Part shown: piece by piece, positions 33,841 through 45,237 of the stretch
Position numbering within the stretch: position 1 is the stretch's first letter
Layout: each line of letters opens with the position of its first letter
Assembly: GCF_000420165.1 (NCBI RefSeq)
Contig: NZ_ATUK01000012.1
Coordinates: 1-64,000, forward strand
Source of the DNA: Thioalkalivibrio sp. AKL19
GTDB lineage: Bacteria > Pseudomonadota > Gammaproteobacteria > Ectothiorhodospirales > Ectothiorhodospiraceae
Reading direction: 5' to 3'
Length of the DNA: 64,000 bases
The notes under the pieces: generated by a model
Seen by the model: only the letters and a program-made list of their open reading frames with translations
What the model was told of the DNA's origin: nothing
Database searches by the model: none
Made by a program: the position numbers and the translations under genes

Positions 33841-35289
33841 TTACCCGATGATTGCGTAGTGTGTGAGAGACAGCAGAAGGCCCGGGAAAATTCCCAGCAG
33901 CAGAACCGCCAGCCCGTTGATGCTGAGCGCCGTGGCCAGCGCGCCGGACGGCTGCACGGGCTCCTCGGCCCCCTCCTGCGGGTCATCGAAGAACATCATC
34001 TTCACCACACGCAGGTAGTAGAAGGCACCGATGATGGAGAAGATTACCGCGACGATCGCCAGCCAGACCAGGTCCGCACCCACGGCCGCCTGGATCACGG
34101 CCAGCTTGGCGTAGAAGCCGACCGTCGGCGGTACACCGGCCATGGAGAACAACAGGAGCAGCATGATGAACGCAAACCAGGGGTTGCGCTTGGCCAGCCC
34201 CTTGAAGTCGTCGATCTGGTCGGCCTCATAGCCCTTGCGCGACAGGAACACGATCATGCCGAAGCCACCCGCCGCGGTAATCGCGTAGACGATCACGTAG
34301 AACATCGCCGAGGCGTACCCGCTGTCGGTGCCCGCCAGGATGCCCATGAACAGGAAGCCGATATGGGCGATGGTCGAATAGGCCAGCATGCGCTTGATGC
34401 TGGTCTGGGCGATCGCGATCACGTTCCCCACGGCCAGCGACAGCACGGCCAGGATGATCAGCATGCCCTGCCAATCGGCGTGCAGTGGCCCCATGCCTTC
34501 CACCAGCAGCCGCATCAGGAAGGCGAACGCCGCAATCTTCGGCGCCGTGGCGATGAACAGCGTGACCGCCGTGGGCGCACCGTCGTAGACGTCCGGGACC
34601 CACATATGGAACGGCACCGCCCCCAGCTTGAACGCGATCGCCACGACCAGGAACACCAGACCGAACACCAGCGGAATATTCAGGCTCTCGTCCGCGGCCA
34701 CCAGTTCGGCGGCGATCACCGCGATATCCAGCGATCCGGTCATGCCGTAGATCATCGACATGCCGTACAGCAGCAGACCGGAGGCCAGCGCGCCCAGCAC
34801 GAAGTACTTCATCGCCGCCTCGGTGGCGCGCGAGTTGTCGCGCCAGAACGCGACCAGCGCGTAGGACGATAGCGACAGCAGTTCCAGGCCCAGGTACAGG
34901 GTCAACAGATTGTGCCCGGAGATCATGATCATCATGCCGAGCACGGCAAACAGGCCCAGCACGTAGAACTCGCCCTTATGGATGCCCCGCTCCATCAGGT
35001 ACGGCCGGGAATACAGGAAGACAAGGAAGCTGGTCACGTACACCGCCACCTTCAGGATGTCGGCCATCGGGTCCTTCACGAAGGTATCCGAGAAGGTCAG
35101 GACCGTCTCCGGCCCCATCATCCACAGTGTCAGGCCGGCCGCCGCGACCAGCGTCGCCTGCACCAGGCCGTAGGTGACATCGCGCCGCGAATCCGGCAGG
35201 AACGCGTCGATCACCAGGATCAGGCACGCCATCCCGAGCACGAACATCTCGGGCACGGCGGGGAGGAAATTGGGGATCTCGAAATTCAT
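33841..35289 (-). CDS. nuoN: NADH-quinone oxidoreductase subunit N
   Basis: A 482-residue polytopic protein with 14 predicted helices, homologous to Mrp-type Na+/H+ antiporters. It forms one of the three antiporter-like proton channels of complex I. Conserved signs are a lysine/glutamate path including [16 protein letters not shown] and the broken-helix motif [20 protein letters not shown]. It is the last nuo gene, 13 nt after nuoM. Confidence 0.97.
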   Translation of the reverse strand: MNFEIPNFLPAVPEMFVLGMACLILVIDAFLPDSRRDVTYGLVQATLVAAAGLTLWMMGPETVLTFSDTFVKDPMADILKVAVYVTSFLVFLYSRPYLMERGIHKGEFYVLGLFAVLGMMIMISGHNLLTLYLGLELLSLSSYALVAFWRDNSRATEAAMKYFVLGALASGLLLYGMSMIYGMTGSLDIAVIAAELVAADESLNIPLVFGLVFLVVAIAFKLGAVPFHMWVPDVYDGAPTAVTLFIATAPKIAAFAFLMRLLVEGMGPLHADWQGMLIILAVLSLAVGNVIAIAQTSIKRMLAYSTIAHIGFLFMGILAGTDSGYASAMFYVIVYAITAAGGFGMIVFLSRKGYEADQIDDFKGLAKRNPWFAFIMLLLLFSMAGVPPTVGFYAKLAVIQAAVGADLVWLAIVAVIFSIIGAFYYLRVVKMMFFDDPQEGAEEPVQPSGALATALSINGLAVLLLGIFPGLLLSLTHYAIIG

Positions 35290-35302
35290 GTCAGGCGTCC
35301 CT

Positions 35303-36817
35303 TCAGAGCTTCGACTGCGCGATATGCGCCACGAGGTGGTCGATGGTCGCGTTCATCACATCCAGCAGCGGGGCCGGCCACACACCCAGCAGCAGCGTGA
35401 AGAAGGCCAGCACGCCCATCAGGAAGAACTCGCGGCGATTCATGTCGGAAAGACCGGCCACGTTCTCGTTGGCCACGGCGCCGAAGATCACGCGCTTGAC
35501 CAGCCACAGGGTGTACCCGGCGGCCAGGATCAGGGTGGTCGCGGCCAGAAAGGCGATCCAGAAGTCCGCCTTGAACGCGGCCAGGATGACCATGAACTCG
35601 CCGACAAAACCGGAGGTGCCCGGCAACCCGGTGTTCGCCATCGCGAACAGCACGAAGAACGCCGCGAACCACGGCATGGTGTTCACCACGCCGCCGTAGT
35701 CGGCGATCTGGCGGCTGTGCAGGCGGTCGTACAGCACCCCCACCGCAAGGAACATCGCCGCCGAGATGAAGCCGTGCGAGATCATCTGCACCATACCGCC
35801 GGCGATACCCAGCGAGGCGCCTTCCCAGTCACCGGTGTTGGAGTAGATGTAGAACGCGAGGAAGAAGCCCAGGGTCACGAAGCCCATGTGGGCGATCGAC
35901 GAATACGCAATCAGCTTCTTCATGTCGCTCTGGATCAGCGCCACCAGGCCGATGTAGACGATCGCGATCAGCGACAGCACGATCATCATGGTGTCCAGCA
36001 CGGCGCTGGCATCCGGGGTGATCGGCAGCGAGAAGCGCAGGAAGCCGTAGCCCCCGATCTTCAGCATGATCGCCGCCAGGATCACCGAGCCACCGGTGGG
36101 CGCTTCCACGTGCGCATCCGGCAGCCAGGTGTGGACCGGGAACATCGGAATCTTCACCGCAAACGCCATGAAGAATGCGAGGAATATCAGGATCTGCGCA
36201 GTCAGCCCAATCTGCAGGGCATGGAAGTCCTGGATCAGGAAGCTGCCGGACTGGATATACATCCAGATCAGCGCGACCAGCATGAACACCGAGCCGAGGA
36301 AGGTGTAGAGGAAGAACTTGATGGTCGCGTACACACGCCGCGGACCGCCCCAGATCCCGATCACCAGGAACATCGGAATCAGCATGGCCTCGAAGAACAC
36401 GTAGAACAGCACCGCGTCCATCGACGCGAACATGCCGATCATCAGGCCTTCCATCACCAGCATCGCGGCCATGTAGTAGGCAATGCGGTCCTTCACCGAC
36501 TCCCAGGCGGCGATCACGACAACCACGGTGATCAGCGTGGTCAGCAGGATCAGCGGCATGGAGATGCCATCCACGCCCAGGTGGTAGTTCACGTTGAACG
36601 CCGGGATCCACGAGGCCAGCTCCTGGAACTGCATGTCCGCCGTGCCCCGCTCGAAGGCAAACCACAGCGGCAGGCTGGCCACGAAGGTCGCCACGGCCAC
36701 CGCGAGCCCGAGACGCCGCGCCACGTGGGGCGCGTCGCGCCCGGCGGCGAGCACCAGGAAGCCGCCGAGAATCGGCAGCCAGATCAACAGACTCAAGATA
36801 GGCCAGTCAGCAAACAT
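35303..36817 (-). CDS. nuoM: NADH-quinone oxidoreductase subunit M
   Basis: A 504-residue antiporter-like membrane subunit of complex I with about 14 helices. [18 protein letters not shown] carries the conserved helix-5 glutamate, and [20 protein letters not shown] marks the discontinuous helix. The length and the order L-M-N are standard. It follows nuoL by 52 nt, a slightly wider gap than most in this operon. Confidence 0.97.
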   Translation of the reverse strand: MFADWPILSLLIWLPILGGFLVLAAGRDAPHVARRLGLAVAVATFVASLPLWFAFERGTADMQFQELASWIPAFNVNYHLGVDGISMPLILLTTLITVVVVIAAWESVKDRIAYYMAAMLVMEGLMIGMFASMDAVLFYVFFEAMLIPMFLVIGIWGGPRRVYATIKFFLYTFLGSVFMLVALIWMYIQSGSFLIQDFHALQIGLTAQILIFLAFFMAFAVKIPMFPVHTWLPDAHVEAPTGGSVILAAIMLKIGGYGFLRFSLPITPDASAVLDTMMIVLSLIAIVYIGLVALIQSDMKKLIAYSSIAHMGFVTLGFFLAFYIYSNTGDWEGASLGIAGGMVQMISHGFISAAMFLAVGVLYDRLHSRQIADYGGVVNTMPWFAAFFVLFAMANTGLPGTSGFVGEFMVILAAFKADFWIAFLAATTLILAAGYTLWLVKRVIFGAVANENVAGLSDMNRREFFLMGVLAFFTLLLGVWPAPLLDVMNATIDHLVAHIAQSKL

Positions 36818-36869
36818 GGTCGTTCCTTGAAACAGCGATGGGCTTCGAGCGCATGGGTGTCGAAGCCGC

Positions 36870-38873
36870 TCAGATCACGAAGGCGAACATCAGGACCAGC
36901 AGGCCGATGATCATCACGAACGCGTAGTGGTAGAGGAAGCCGGACTGCATGTGGCGAACCCGCGACGAGATCCAGCCAATCGAGCGCGCGGTGCCATTGA
37001 CCAGCAGTCCGTCGATAATCAGCGCGTCACCATAGCGCCACAGCGCACGCCCGAGACGGACCGTCCCGCCGGCGAAGAACCAGTCATTGAAACGATCGAA
37101 GCCGTACTTGTCCTCGAGGATGCGCACACCCAGTTTCAGACGTTCGGCGATCACCGCCGGCAGTTCCGGGCGCTTCATGTACAGATACCAGGCCGTCGCC
37201 AGGCCCGCCATCGCCAGCCAGAACGCTGGCAGCATCAGGCCGTGCAGCACGAAGCCGATGACTCCGGTGTAGGTCTCGCCCTTGGTCGCCAGCACGTCCT
37301 GTTCCGGCAGCACGAACAGGCTGTTGGCGAAGAAGTCGCCGAACAGCATCGGCCCGATGAAGTAACCGGCCACGACCGACGGGATCGCCAGCAGGATCAG
37401 CGGCACGGTCACCACCCAGGGCGACTCCTTCGGCTGCAGCGGGCCGTGATCGTCGTGATGATCGTCGTCGTGATCATCCCCGTGGTCGGGCATGTACTTG
37501 TGCGCCTGGTCATAGCGTTCCTCGCCGTGGAACACCATGAAGAACATGCGGAAGGTATACAGCGCGGTCACGAATACCCCGGCCAGTACCAGCCAGTAGG
37601 CGAAGGTCGCACCCGGGATCTGCGAATACCCCACCGCCTCGATGATCGCGTCCTTGGAGAAGAACCCGGAGAAGAACGGGAAGCCGATCAGGGCCAGCGA
37701 CCCGATCAGCGCGGTCACGTAGGTGATCGGCATGTGCCGGCGCAGGCCGCCCATCGCGCGCATGTCCTGCAGGTGGTGCATGGCGATGATCACCGAACCC
37801 GCGGCCAGGAACAGCAGCGCCTTGAAGAAGGCGTGGGTCATCAGGTGGAACAGGCCGGCGGCGTAGGCCGAAGCGCCCAGCGCCACGGTCATGTAGCCGA
37901 GCTGGGACAGCGTCGAGTACGCGACCACGCGCTTGATGTCGTTCTGCACCAGACCGATGAGTCCCATAAAGAACGCGGTGATGGCGCCGATGATCAGGAT
38001 GAACGACAGCGCCGCGACCGAGAACTCGTACAGCGGCGACATGCGCGCGACCATGAAAATCCCGGCGGTCACCATGGTGGCCGCGTGGATCAGCGCGGAG
38101 ATCGGCGTCGGGCCTTCCATGGAATCCGGCAGCCAGACGTGCAGCGGCACCTGGGCGGATTTCCCCATCGCACCGATGAACAGGAAGATCAGGGCCAGAT
38201 CCAGCAGGCCGAAGGTCCAGCTCGGCCAGATGGTGATGGTCGCCTCGCTCATCGACTGCCCTTCGGCGAACACCTCGGTGTAGTTGAGGCTGCCGGTATA
38301 GAACACCAGCGCGGCGATCCCGATCAGGAACCCGAAGTCCCCGACGCGGTTCACGATGAACGCCTTCATGTTCGCGTAGGTCGCGGTCGGGCGCTTGTAC
38401 CAGAAGCCGATCAGCAGGTACGAGACCAGGCCCACGGCCTCCCAGCCGAAGAACAGCTGCATGAAGTTGTTCGCCATCACCAGCATCAGCATGGAGAAGG
38501 TGAACAAGGAGATGTACGCGAAGAAACGCTGGTACCCCGGATCATCCTTCATGTAGCCGATGGTGTAGATGTGCACCATCAACGAGACGAAGGTGACCAC
38601 GAGCATCATCATCGCGGTCAGGTTGTCCACCAGGAAGCCGACCTCGAACTGGATGCCGTCGGAGACCATCCACGTGTAGACGGTCTCGTTGTAGACCCCG
38701 GCGTCCCCGAAGACGTGGGCCCAGAACACCACCACCGACAGGACGAACGACACCGCCACCCCCAGGATGGTGACGGTATGCGCGCCAGTGCGGCCGATCT
38801 GGCGGCCGAACAGGCCGGCGGCGATCGCGCCGAACAGCGGCGCCAGGACGATGAGCAGATAAATCGTATCCAT
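36870..38873 (-). CDS. nuoL: NADH-quinone oxidoreductase subunit L
   Basis: A 667-residue antiporter-like subunit with 16 helices and the long lateral helix at the C-terminus that ties the membrane arm together. LLIGFWY, KSAQVPLHVWLPDSMEGPTP and ALIHAATMVTAG are the usual proton-channel motifs. An unusual His/Asp-rich stretch, MPDHGDDHDDDHHDDHGP, sits at about residues 458-478 in a loop between helices, where most NuoL proteins have a shorter polar loop. It could bind divalent metal. Otherwise it is canonical. Confidence 0.97.
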   Translation of the reverse strand: MDTIYLLIVLAPLFGAIAAGLFGRQIGRTGAHTVTILGVAVSFVLSVVVFWAHVFGDAGVYNETVYTWMVSDGIQFEVGFLVDNLTAMMMLVVTFVSLMVHIYTIGYMKDDPGYQRFFAYISLFTFSMLMLVMANNFMQLFFGWEAVGLVSYLLIGFWYKRPTATYANMKAFIVNRVGDFGFLIGIAALVFYTGSLNYTEVFAEGQSMSEATITIWPSWTFGLLDLALIFLFIGAMGKSAQVPLHVWLPDSMEGPTPISALIHAATMVTAGIFMVARMSPLYEFSVAALSFILIIGAITAFFMGLIGLVQNDIKRVVAYSTLSQLGYMTVALGASAYAAGLFHLMTHAFFKALLFLAAGSVIIAMHHLQDMRAMGGLRRHMPITYVTALIGSLALIGFPFFSGFFSKDAIIEAVGYSQIPGATFAYWLVLAGVFVTALYTFRMFFMVFHGEERYDQAHKYMPDHGDDHDDDHHDDHGPLQPKESPWVVTVPLILLAIPSVVAGYFIGPMLFGDFFANSLFVLPEQDVLATKGETYTGVIGFVLHGLMLPAFWLAMAGLATAWYLYMKRPELPAVIAERLKLGVRILEDKYGFDRFNDWFFAGGTVRLGRALWRYGDALIIDGLLVNGTARSIGWISSRVRHMQSGFLYHYAFVMIIGLLVLMFAFVI

Positions 38874-38879
38874 GGCCGG

Positions 38880-39185
38880 TTATCCCTTCATTGCGTCCAT
38901 GTCCTGGACGTTGATGGTTCCGCGGTTACGGAACAGCAACACCAGGATGGCGAGGCCGATGGCGGCCTCGGCCGCGGCGACAGTCAGGATGAAGAACACG
39001 AACACCTGGCCCGCGAGGTCCTGCAGGAAGAACGAGAAGGCAATGAAGTTGATGTTGACCGCGAGCATCATCAGCTCGATGCACATCAACAGCACGATCA
39101 CGTTTTTCCGGTTCAGGAAGATCCCGGCCACGCTGATGGAAAACAAAAGCGCGGCCAGCACCAGGTAGTGCTCTAGCGTAATCAT
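38880..39185 (-). CDS. nuoK: NADH-quinone oxidoreductase subunit K
   Basis: A 101-residue subunit with three membrane helices. The two helix-buried glutamates of NuoK are present, one in [13 protein letters not shown] and one in [13 protein letters not shown]. Together with A, J and H it forms the part of the membrane arm that connects quinone chemistry to the antiporter subunits. It precedes nuoL by 6 nt. Confidence 0.97.
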   Translation of the reverse strand: MITLEHYLVLAALLFSISVAGIFLNRKNVIVLLMCIELMMLAVNINFIAFSFFLQDLAGQVFVFFILTVAAAEAAIGLAILVLLFRNRGTINVQDMDAMKG

Positions 39186-39274
39186 GTTCTAGCCCTGAGT
39201 TCTTTCGGGGGCGGCAACCGCCCCCGGTGTCCGGGTCCCGGCGCGGGGCCGGGATGCCTGTGTACTCGGTTTGC

Positions 39275-39931
39275 CTACTTCGGGTCGTCGTCGCCGTCCG
39301 GCGCGTTCGCCCCGGACCCCTGCGCCCCACGGCGCGGAGCCTTCTTCTTTTCAGACGGCATGGCGACCATGCGCACCCGGCCCTCGCGGGAGACCGCCAT
39401 CTGCTTGCCGGGGTCGATGGACTTGTTATCCGGGCGCTTGCGCATGGTCAGCGAGATCGCGGCGATGATCGCGACCAGCAGGATCACCGCGGCGATCTCG
39501 AATGGATACACGTATTCGGTGTACAGGATCGCGCCCAAGGCCTCGGTGTTGGCGTACTCGGGCCCGGCGCGCTCGGGAACCTCCATGGTGATGTAGCGCG
39601 TAATCACCAGCACCAGCACGGTGGCCATGGCCAGCGCAACCACGATGCCCACCGGGAGGTATTCGGTGAAGCCCTCGCGCAGCTTGGCGAGATTGATGTC
39701 CAGCATCATCACCACGAACAGGAACAGCACCATCACCGCCCCGACATAGACGAGGACCAGGACGATGCCGAGGAACTCGGCCTCCGCCAGCAGCCACAGC
39801 GCGGCGGCGGACACGAAACACAGCACCAGGAACAGTGCCGCATGCACCGGGTTGCGCACGCTGATCATCGCCAGCGCGCCGCCCAGCAGGATCGCGCCGA
39901 ACAGGTAGAAAAGGACGAGCTCGAAGGTCAT
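39275..39931 (-). CDS. nuoJ: NADH-quinone oxidoreductase subunit J
   Basis: A 218-residue membrane subunit with five helices (residues about 1-165), including VYVGAVMVLFLFVVMML with the conserved third helix that twists during turnover. The C-terminal 45 residues are a charged, low-complexity tail ending DGDDDPK that is not needed for the fold. An 89-bp gap separates it from nuoK, wider than the other spacings here, and contains no recognisable signal. Confidence 0.95.
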   Translation of the reverse strand: MTFELVLFYLFGAILLGGALAMISVRNPVHAALFLVLCFVSAAALWLLAEAEFLGIVLVLVYVGAVMVLFLFVVMMLDINLAKLREGFTEYLPVGIVVALAMATVLVLVITRYITMEVPERAGPEYANTEALGAILYTEYVYPFEIAAVILLVAIIAAISLTMRKRPDNKSIDPGKQMAVSREGRVRMVAMPSEKKKAPRRGAQGSGANAPDGDDDPK

Positions 39932-39946
39932 GAGGCGTTCCCTGCG

Positions 39947-40435
39947 TTACCGGTAGGGGGCATCGACCGCGCGGGCCTGCGCGATCTCTTTCTCGAAGCG
40001 GTCACCAATGGCCAGGAGCTTGTCCTTGGTCATGATCTGCTCACCCCGGTTCTCGAAGTGGTACTCGAAGATGTGCGTCTCGACGATGGAATCCACCGGA
40101 CAGGCCTCCTCGCAGAAACCGCAAAAGATGCACTTGAACAGGTCGATGTCGTAGCGCGTGGTGCGCCGCGTGCCATCGTCGCGCTCCTCGGAGTCGATGG
40201 TGATCGCCAGCGCGGGGCACACCGCCTCGCACAGTTTGCAGGCAATGCATCGCTCCTCGCCGTTGGGATAACGGCGCAGGGCATGCAGCCCGCGAAAGCG
40301 GGGCGACATCGGGGTCTTTTCGTCCGGGTACTGCACGGTGAACTTGCGGCTCAACAGGTAGCGCCCGGTCAGGCGCAACCCCAGCAGCAGCTCGAAGAAC
40401 AGGAAACTCTTGAAGAAACGGCGCACGGCTTTCAT
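39947..40435 (-). CDS. nuoI: NADH-quinone oxidoreductase subunit I (8Fe ferredoxin)
   Basis: A 162-residue peripheral subunit with two tetranuclear cluster motifs, [12 protein letters not shown] and [12 protein letters not shown], ligating clusters N6a and N6b that carry electrons toward quinone. The N-terminal amphipathic helices dock on the membrane arm. GAGGAG precedes the ATG at 40435; a longer reading would overlap nuoH and was rejected. Confidence 0.97.
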   Translation of the reverse strand: MKAVRRFFKSFLFFELLLGLRLTGRYLLSRKFTVQYPDEKTPMSPRFRGLHALRRYPNGEERCIACKLCEAVCPALAITIDSEERDDGTRRTTRYDIDLFKCIFCGFCEEACPVDSIVETHIFEYHFENRGEQIMTKDKLLAIGDRFEKEIAQARAVDAPYR

Positions 40436-40445
40436 CACGATCTCC

Positions 40446-41510
40446 TCAGGCGAACCACGGGCCGACGTTGAACGCGACCAGCACGCCCTCGACAAACAGC
40501 CAGACGATGGTCACCGGGATCAGGACCTTCCAGCCCAGGCGCATGATCTGGTCATAGCGATAGCGCGGGAAGGTGGCGCGGAACCACAGGAAGGCAAACA
40601 GGAACACCGCCGTCTTGAACAGGAACCAGTGAATCCCGTGATCCAGCAGCGACCCGATCACCGGCCAGTCGAACACCGCGGCCGGCAGGATGCCCTGGAA
40701 CGGCGACAGCCAGCCCCCCAGGAACAGGATCGCGGTCAGCGCCGAGATCAGGATCATGTTGGCGTATTCCGCGAGGAAGAACACCGCGAACGCCATGCCG
40801 GAGTATTCCACGTGGAACCCGGCCACGATCTCGGACTCGCCCTCCGCGACATCGAAGGGCGCGCGGTTGGTCTCGGCGATCCCGGAGATGAAGTACACGA
40901 AGAACATCGGCAGCAGCGGCAGCAAGAACCAGTGGTACATGCTCCCCGACTGCGCCTCGATGATACCGCCCACGTTCAGCGTGCCCGCGGCCATCAGCAC
41001 GCCGACCAGGGCAAAGCCCATGGCGATCTCGTAGGAGACGAGCTGTGCCGCCGACCGAAGGGAGCCCAGCAGCGCGTACTTCGAGTTCGACGCCCAGCCC
41101 GCGATGATGATCCCGTACACCCCCAGCGAGGTCAGGGCGAGCAGGTACAGCAGGCCCGCGTTCACGTCAGCCAGGGCACCGCCCTCGAAGAACGGCACCA
41201 CGGCCCACGCGGCCAGCGCCGGGGCGATGGTCAGCACCGGGGCACTCAGGAACAGGAAGCGGTTGGCATTGGTCGGGAGGATGACCTCCTTGGTCAGCAG
41301 CTTCAGCGCGTCCGCAATCGGCTGCAGCCAGCCCCGCGGCCCAACCCGGTTCGGGCCCACACGCACGTGGGCGTAGCCGATCACCTTGCGCTCGGCGAAG
41401 GTGGTGTAGGCCACGGCCAGCATCAGCGGGATCACGATCAGCTGAATGCCGATCAGGATCTGCATCACCGTCGGCAGGCTGTAGAAGAGGTTCATCATCC
41501 AGTCGAACAT
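40446..41510 (-). CDS. nuoH: NADH-quinone oxidoreductase subunit H
   Basis: A 354-residue membrane subunit with eight helices that forms most of the quinone cavity. Conserved parts are [20 protein letters not shown] near residue 40 and [20 protein letters not shown], the acidic loop near 215 known as the E-channel. It lies between nuoG and nuoI as usual. Confidence 0.97.
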   Translation of the reverse strand: MFDWMMNLFYSLPTVMQILIGIQLIVIPLMLAVAYTTFAERKVIGYAHVRVGPNRVGPRGWLQPIADALKLLTKEVILPTNANRFLFLSAPVLTIAPALAAWAVVPFFEGGALADVNAGLLYLLALTSLGVYGIIIAGWASNSKYALLGSLRSAAQLVSYEIAMGFALVGVLMAAGTLNVGGIIEAQSGSMYHWFLLPLLPMFFVYFISGIAETNRAPFDVAEGESEIVAGFHVEYSGMAFAVFFLAEYANMILISALTAILFLGGWLSPFQGILPAAVFDWPVIGSLLDHGIHWFLFKTAVFLFAFLWFRATFPRYRYDQIMRLGWKVLIPVTIVWLFVEGVLVAFNVGPWFA

Positions 41511-41522
41511 GTCTTAAGTCCC

Positions 41523-43922
41523 TCAGGCCCGCGCCAGCGCGACCGTCGTGTTCGGCAGGCCAAGCGCCCCCATGGCCGCGGAACCGGCGAAGGTCACGGC
41601 CAGTCCCGGCGGCACCGAGTCATCCAGCAACAGGGTCAGCTCCGTCTCGGCCTTGCCCTGGCGCAGCCGCACGCGACTGCCGTGGGCATGCCCGCCGGCC
41701 GACTCGGGATGCACCAGCACGCTCTCGGCGAGCAGCCCCTCGGGGCTGGCCTGCAGAGGCTCGGCGCGGCGCAGCAGCGGATCGCCGCTGTAGAGGGCCG
41801 CCGCCTGGACGCGATGCAGGCCGTCACGTTCGCTGGCCTCGGGCAGTTCCACATGGACCTTGTTGAGGTTGACGCCGGTATCGAAGCTGGCTTCCGCCAG
41901 CTGCCCCTTCAGCTCGTCCCGCACCGCGGGCGAATCCAGGAAGTCGAAGCCCCGCTGGTCGAGCAAGTTGCCCAGTACGCGCCAGACCTTCCAGCCTGGT
42001 CGGGCATCATCCGGCGCCCGCGAGGCCGCACGGAAGCTCTGCCAGCGGCCCTCGGCGTTCACGAAGGTCCCGGAGTGCTCGAAGCTCGTGGTCACCGGCA
42101 ACAGGACGTCGGCCACGGCCTCCAGCTCGGCGTTCACGAAGCTGGTCAACGCGACCACCAGACCGGCCCGCTCCAGGGCCGCGCGGAAGGCCACCGGATC
42201 AGCGCCATCCCGGCCCGGTTCGAGACCGGCGATCACGAAGGCATCACGACCCTGCTCGATCATCTCGGCGGCATTCGCGCCGGAGGTGTCCAGTTCGGTA
42301 CCACCCGGGCCGCGATGCGGCAGGGCACCGGCCAGCCAGGCGCCGGCAGCATTCCCGCCCGGCGGCAGGTAACCCAGGCTCGCACCGGTATGCTTGGCGA
42401 TCCAGCCCGCCAGGGCACGCAGGGTGGCAAAGACCGGCCCGTTGATGGCGGCCGCCCCCAGCAGGACATGGCCCTGCTTCCCGTCCAGCAGCGCCCGCGC
42501 CGCGCGCTCGAACGCCTCGCGGGTGGCGGCGTCATCGGTCTCGGCGGCCTTGACCACCTTCTCGAGTTTCTTCGGCAGAGCCTTGCCGGCCGCGGCGATC
42601 TGGCCGGCGATCCCCGCCAGCGCCAGGACCTGGTCGTGCGCGTCACCGACCAGCTGCGCCTGTACCGGATAGGTCAACTCCAGCAACATGTCGTTGATCA
42701 GGCTGACCCGGGCCCCGCGCGACGCGGCCTTGCGCAGGCGATGGGCGATCATCGGCTGCTCGCGGCGCGGATTGCTGCCGACCAGCAGCACGGCATCTGC
42801 GTTTTCCAGATCGCCGATCGCGGCACCCAGGTAGGGGAACAGCGGCGCGGCCGCCTCGTCGCGGAAATCGCGCTGGTTCACGCGGTGGTCGATGTCGGCC
42901 ACGCCCATGCCCCGCAGGACCTTCTGCGCCAGGTAGTGCTCCTCCAGTGACAGCCCGGGTGACAGCAGGGCACCCACGCGCTCCGGAGCGACCTCTTTCA
43001 GGCCCTCGACGGCGTAGCTCAGGGCGGTCTCCCAGGAGACCTCCTGCCACTGCCCGTCGACCTTGATACGCGGGCGGGTCAGGCGATCCTCGGCATACAA
43101 GCCGGTGTAGCTGAAGCGGTCGCGGTCCGAGATCCAGGTCTCGTTGATGGCCTCGTTCTCGCGCGGGACCACGCGCATCGCGCGGCCGTCATCGGTATGC
43201 AGGAACAGGTTCGAACCCACGGCGTCGTGCGGGGCGATGGTCGCGGCCTGGGCATATTCCCAGGCCCGCGCGCCGTAGCGCGACGGCTTGGCGGTCAGCG
43301 CGCCCACCGGGCACAGGTCGATCACGTTGCCGGACAGCTCGTGCGCGACGGTCTTCTCGACATAGGTGCCGATGCGCATGTGCTCGCCGCGGCCGGTCGC
43401 GCCCAGCTCGCGCACCCCGGCGATCTCCTCGCCAAAGCGCACGCAACGGGTGCAGTGGATGCAGCGGGTCATCTCGGTCTCGATCAGCGGACCGATGTCC
43501 TTGTCCTTCACCACGCGCTTGGCTTCGGTGTAGGTGGAGACACTCTCGCCATAGCCCATGGCGACGTCCTGCAACTCGCACTCGCCGCCCTGGTCGCAGA
43601 TCGGGCAGTCCAGCGGATGGTTGATCAGCAGGAACTCCATGGTCCCCTTCTGCGCGCGCAGCGCCAGCGGGGACTGGGTGTAGACCTTCATGCCGTCCAT
43701 CACCGGGGTGGCACAGGCCGGCAGCGGCTTCGGCGCCTTCTCCACCTCGACCAGACACATACGGCAGTTCGCCGCCACCGACAGCTTCTTGTGGTAGCAG
43801 AAGCGCGGAATGCGGATATCGGCATCATCGGCGACGTCGATGAGCATGGCGCCCTTGGGCGCCTCCACCGTACGGCCGTCAATCTCGATGCTGACCAGAT
43901 CCTGTTTCTGATCCTGACTCAT
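41523..43922 (-). CDS. nuoG: NADH-quinone oxidoreductase subunit G
   Basis: A 799-residue iron-sulfur subunit. The N-terminal ferredoxin-like domain has CYHKKLSVAANCRMC for a 2Fe-2S cluster. CPICDQGGECELQD and CIHCTRCVRF then ligate the chain clusters, and a molybdopterin-oxidoreductase-like domain (about residues 220-690) lacks cofactor. It carries electrons from NuoEF toward NuoI. It is shorter than the E. coli protein (about 900 residues), which is normal for this group. Confidence 0.97.
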   Translation of the reverse strand: MSQDQKQDLVSIEIDGRTVEAPKGAMLIDVADDADIRIPRFCYHKKLSVAANCRMCLVEVEKAPKPLPACATPVMDGMKVYTQSPLALRAQKGTMEFLLINHPLDCPICDQGGECELQDVAMGYGESVSTYTEAKRVVKDKDIGPLIETEMTRCIHCTRCVRFGEEIAGVRELGATGRGEHMRIGTYVEKTVAHELSGNVIDLCPVGALTAKPSRYGARAWEYAQAATIAPHDAVGSNLFLHTDDGRAMRVVPRENEAINETWISDRDRFSYTGLYAEDRLTRPRIKVDGQWQEVSWETALSYAVEGLKEVAPERVGALLSPGLSLEEHYLAQKVLRGMGVADIDHRVNQRDFRDEAAAPLFPYLGAAIGDLENADAVLLVGSNPRREQPMIAHRLRKAASRGARVSLINDMLLELTYPVQAQLVGDAHDQVLALAGIAGQIAAAGKALPKKLEKVVKAAETDDAATREAFERAARALLDGKQGHVLLGAAAINGPVFATLRALAGWIAKHTGASLGYLPPGGNAAGAWLAGALPHRGPGGTELDTSGANAAEMIEQGRDAFVIAGLEPGRDGADPVAFRAALERAGLVVALTSFVNAELEAVADVLLPVTTSFEHSGTFVNAEGRWQSFRAASRAPDDARPGWKVWRVLGNLLDQRGFDFLDSPAVRDELKGQLAEASFDTGVNLNKVHVELPEASERDGLHRVQAAALYSGDPLLRRAEPLQASPEGLLAESVLVHPESAGGHAHGSRVRLRQGKAETELTLLLDDSVPPGLAVTFAGSAAMGALGLPNTTVALARA

Positions 43923-43955
43923 GCTCGATTCCTGATGCGATGGCGCGGTAGAGCG

Positions 43956-45236
43956 TCAGGCGGCGTCTGCCACCGGGCTCCGGCCGTGCTGGATGTAGTG
44001 TTCGAATTCGTGGCGAAAGTGCTTGACGAAGCTGCGCACCGGCATGGCGGCCGCGTCGCCCAGGGCACAGATGGTGTGCCCCTCGATCTTGCTTGCCACG
44101 TCGTCCAGGCGTTCCAGGTCCTCGGGACGCCCCTGCCCCTCGACGATGCGGGTCAGCATGCGGTAGAGCCAGCCGGTCCCCTCGCGGCAGGGCGTGCACT
44201 GGCCGCAGGACTCGGAGAAATAGAAGCGCGAGATCCGCTGCAGGGCCTTGACCATGTCGGCGGTCTCGTCCATCACGATCACCGCCCCGGAACCCAGCAT
44301 GGACCCGGCGTGGGCGATAGAGTCGAAGTCCATGTTGGCCTGCAGCATCACGTCACCCGGCACCACCGGCACCGACGACCCGCCCGGGATTACGGCCTTC
44401 AGCTTGCGCCCGTTCAGTACGCCCCCGGCCATTTCCAGCAGGTCCTTGAACGGGGTCCCCAGCGGGATCTCGTAGTTGCCCGGCTTGTTCACGTGGCCGG
44501 ACACGGAAAACAGCTTTTCGCCGCCGGACTTGGGCACACCCAGGTCCGCGAACCACTGCCCGCCGTTGCGAATGATCGACGGAATCGAGGCCAGTGACTC
44601 GGTGTTGTTGATGGTGGTCGGCTTGCCGTACAGGCCGAAGTTGGCCGGGAACGGCGGCTTGAAGCGCGGCTGGCCCTTCTTGCCTTCCAGCGATTCGAGC
44701 AGCGCGGTTTCCTCGCCACAGATGTAGGCCCCCGCGCCCAGCGACGGGTGCAGGTCGAAGTCCACCCCCGAGCCGAAGATGTCCTTGCCGAGATAGCCGG
44801 CGTCGTAGGCCTCCTGCAGGGCGGTGGTAAAGCGGGTGTTCACCTCGTCCATGAACTCGCCGCGCATGTAGTTGTAGCCCACCGTCGCACCGATCGCGTA
44901 ACCGGCGATGGCCATGCCCTCGATCAGGGCGTGCGGGTTATACATCAGGATCTCGCGATCCTTGCAGGTGCCGGGCTCGGATTCGTCCGAGTTACACACG
45001 ATGTACTTCTGCCCGGCGGTGTTGCGCGGCATGAACGACCACTTGAGCCCGGTCGGGAACCCGGCGCCGCCGCGACCGCGCAGGTTGGAGGTCTTGACCT
45101 CCTCGATCACGTCCTCGGGGGCCATCTTGCCCTTGTAGACCTTCTCCAGCGCCTGGTAGCCGCCGACGCTCTTGTAGGTCTCGAGCGAGGCGGGGTCGTC
45201 CAGGTAACGCGTGGCAAAGCAGATCTGGTTGGCCAT
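43956..45236 (-). CDS. nuoF: NADH-quinone oxidoreductase subunit F
   Basis: A 426-residue subunit that binds NADH and FMN. The nucleotide loop [15 protein letters not shown] and the acidic [14 protein letters not shown] segment are intact, and [16 protein letters not shown] near residue 350 supplies ligands for the N3 4Fe-4S cluster. Electrons enter complex I here. It begins 1 nt after the nuoE stop. Confidence 0.97.
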   Translation of the reverse strand: MANQICFATRYLDDPASLETYKSVGGYQALEKVYKGKMAPEDVIEEVKTSNLRGRGGAGFPTGLKWSFMPRNTAGQKYIVCNSDESEPGTCKDREILMYNPHALIEGMAIAGYAIGATVGYNYMRGEFMDEVNTRFTTALQEAYDAGYLGKDIFGSGVDFDLHPSLGAGAYICGEETALLESLEGKKGQPRFKPPFPANFGLYGKPTTINNTESLASIPSIIRNGGQWFADLGVPKSGGEKLFSVSGHVNKPGNYEIPLGTPFKDLLEMAGGVLNGRKLKAVIPGGSSVPVVPGDVMLQANMDFDSIAHAGSMLGSGAVIVMDETADMVKALQRISRFYFSESCGQCTPCREGTGWLYRMLTRIVEGQGRPEDLERLDDVASKIEGHTICALGDAAAMPVRSFVKHFRHEFEHYIQHGRSPVADAA

Positions 45237-45237
45237 G

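Noticed and set aside
36927-39176. A 749-codon plus-strand frame rich in His, Glu and Arg opposite nuoL and nuoK
   Set aside because: Codon-mirror of membrane protein genes; no domain, no start signal.
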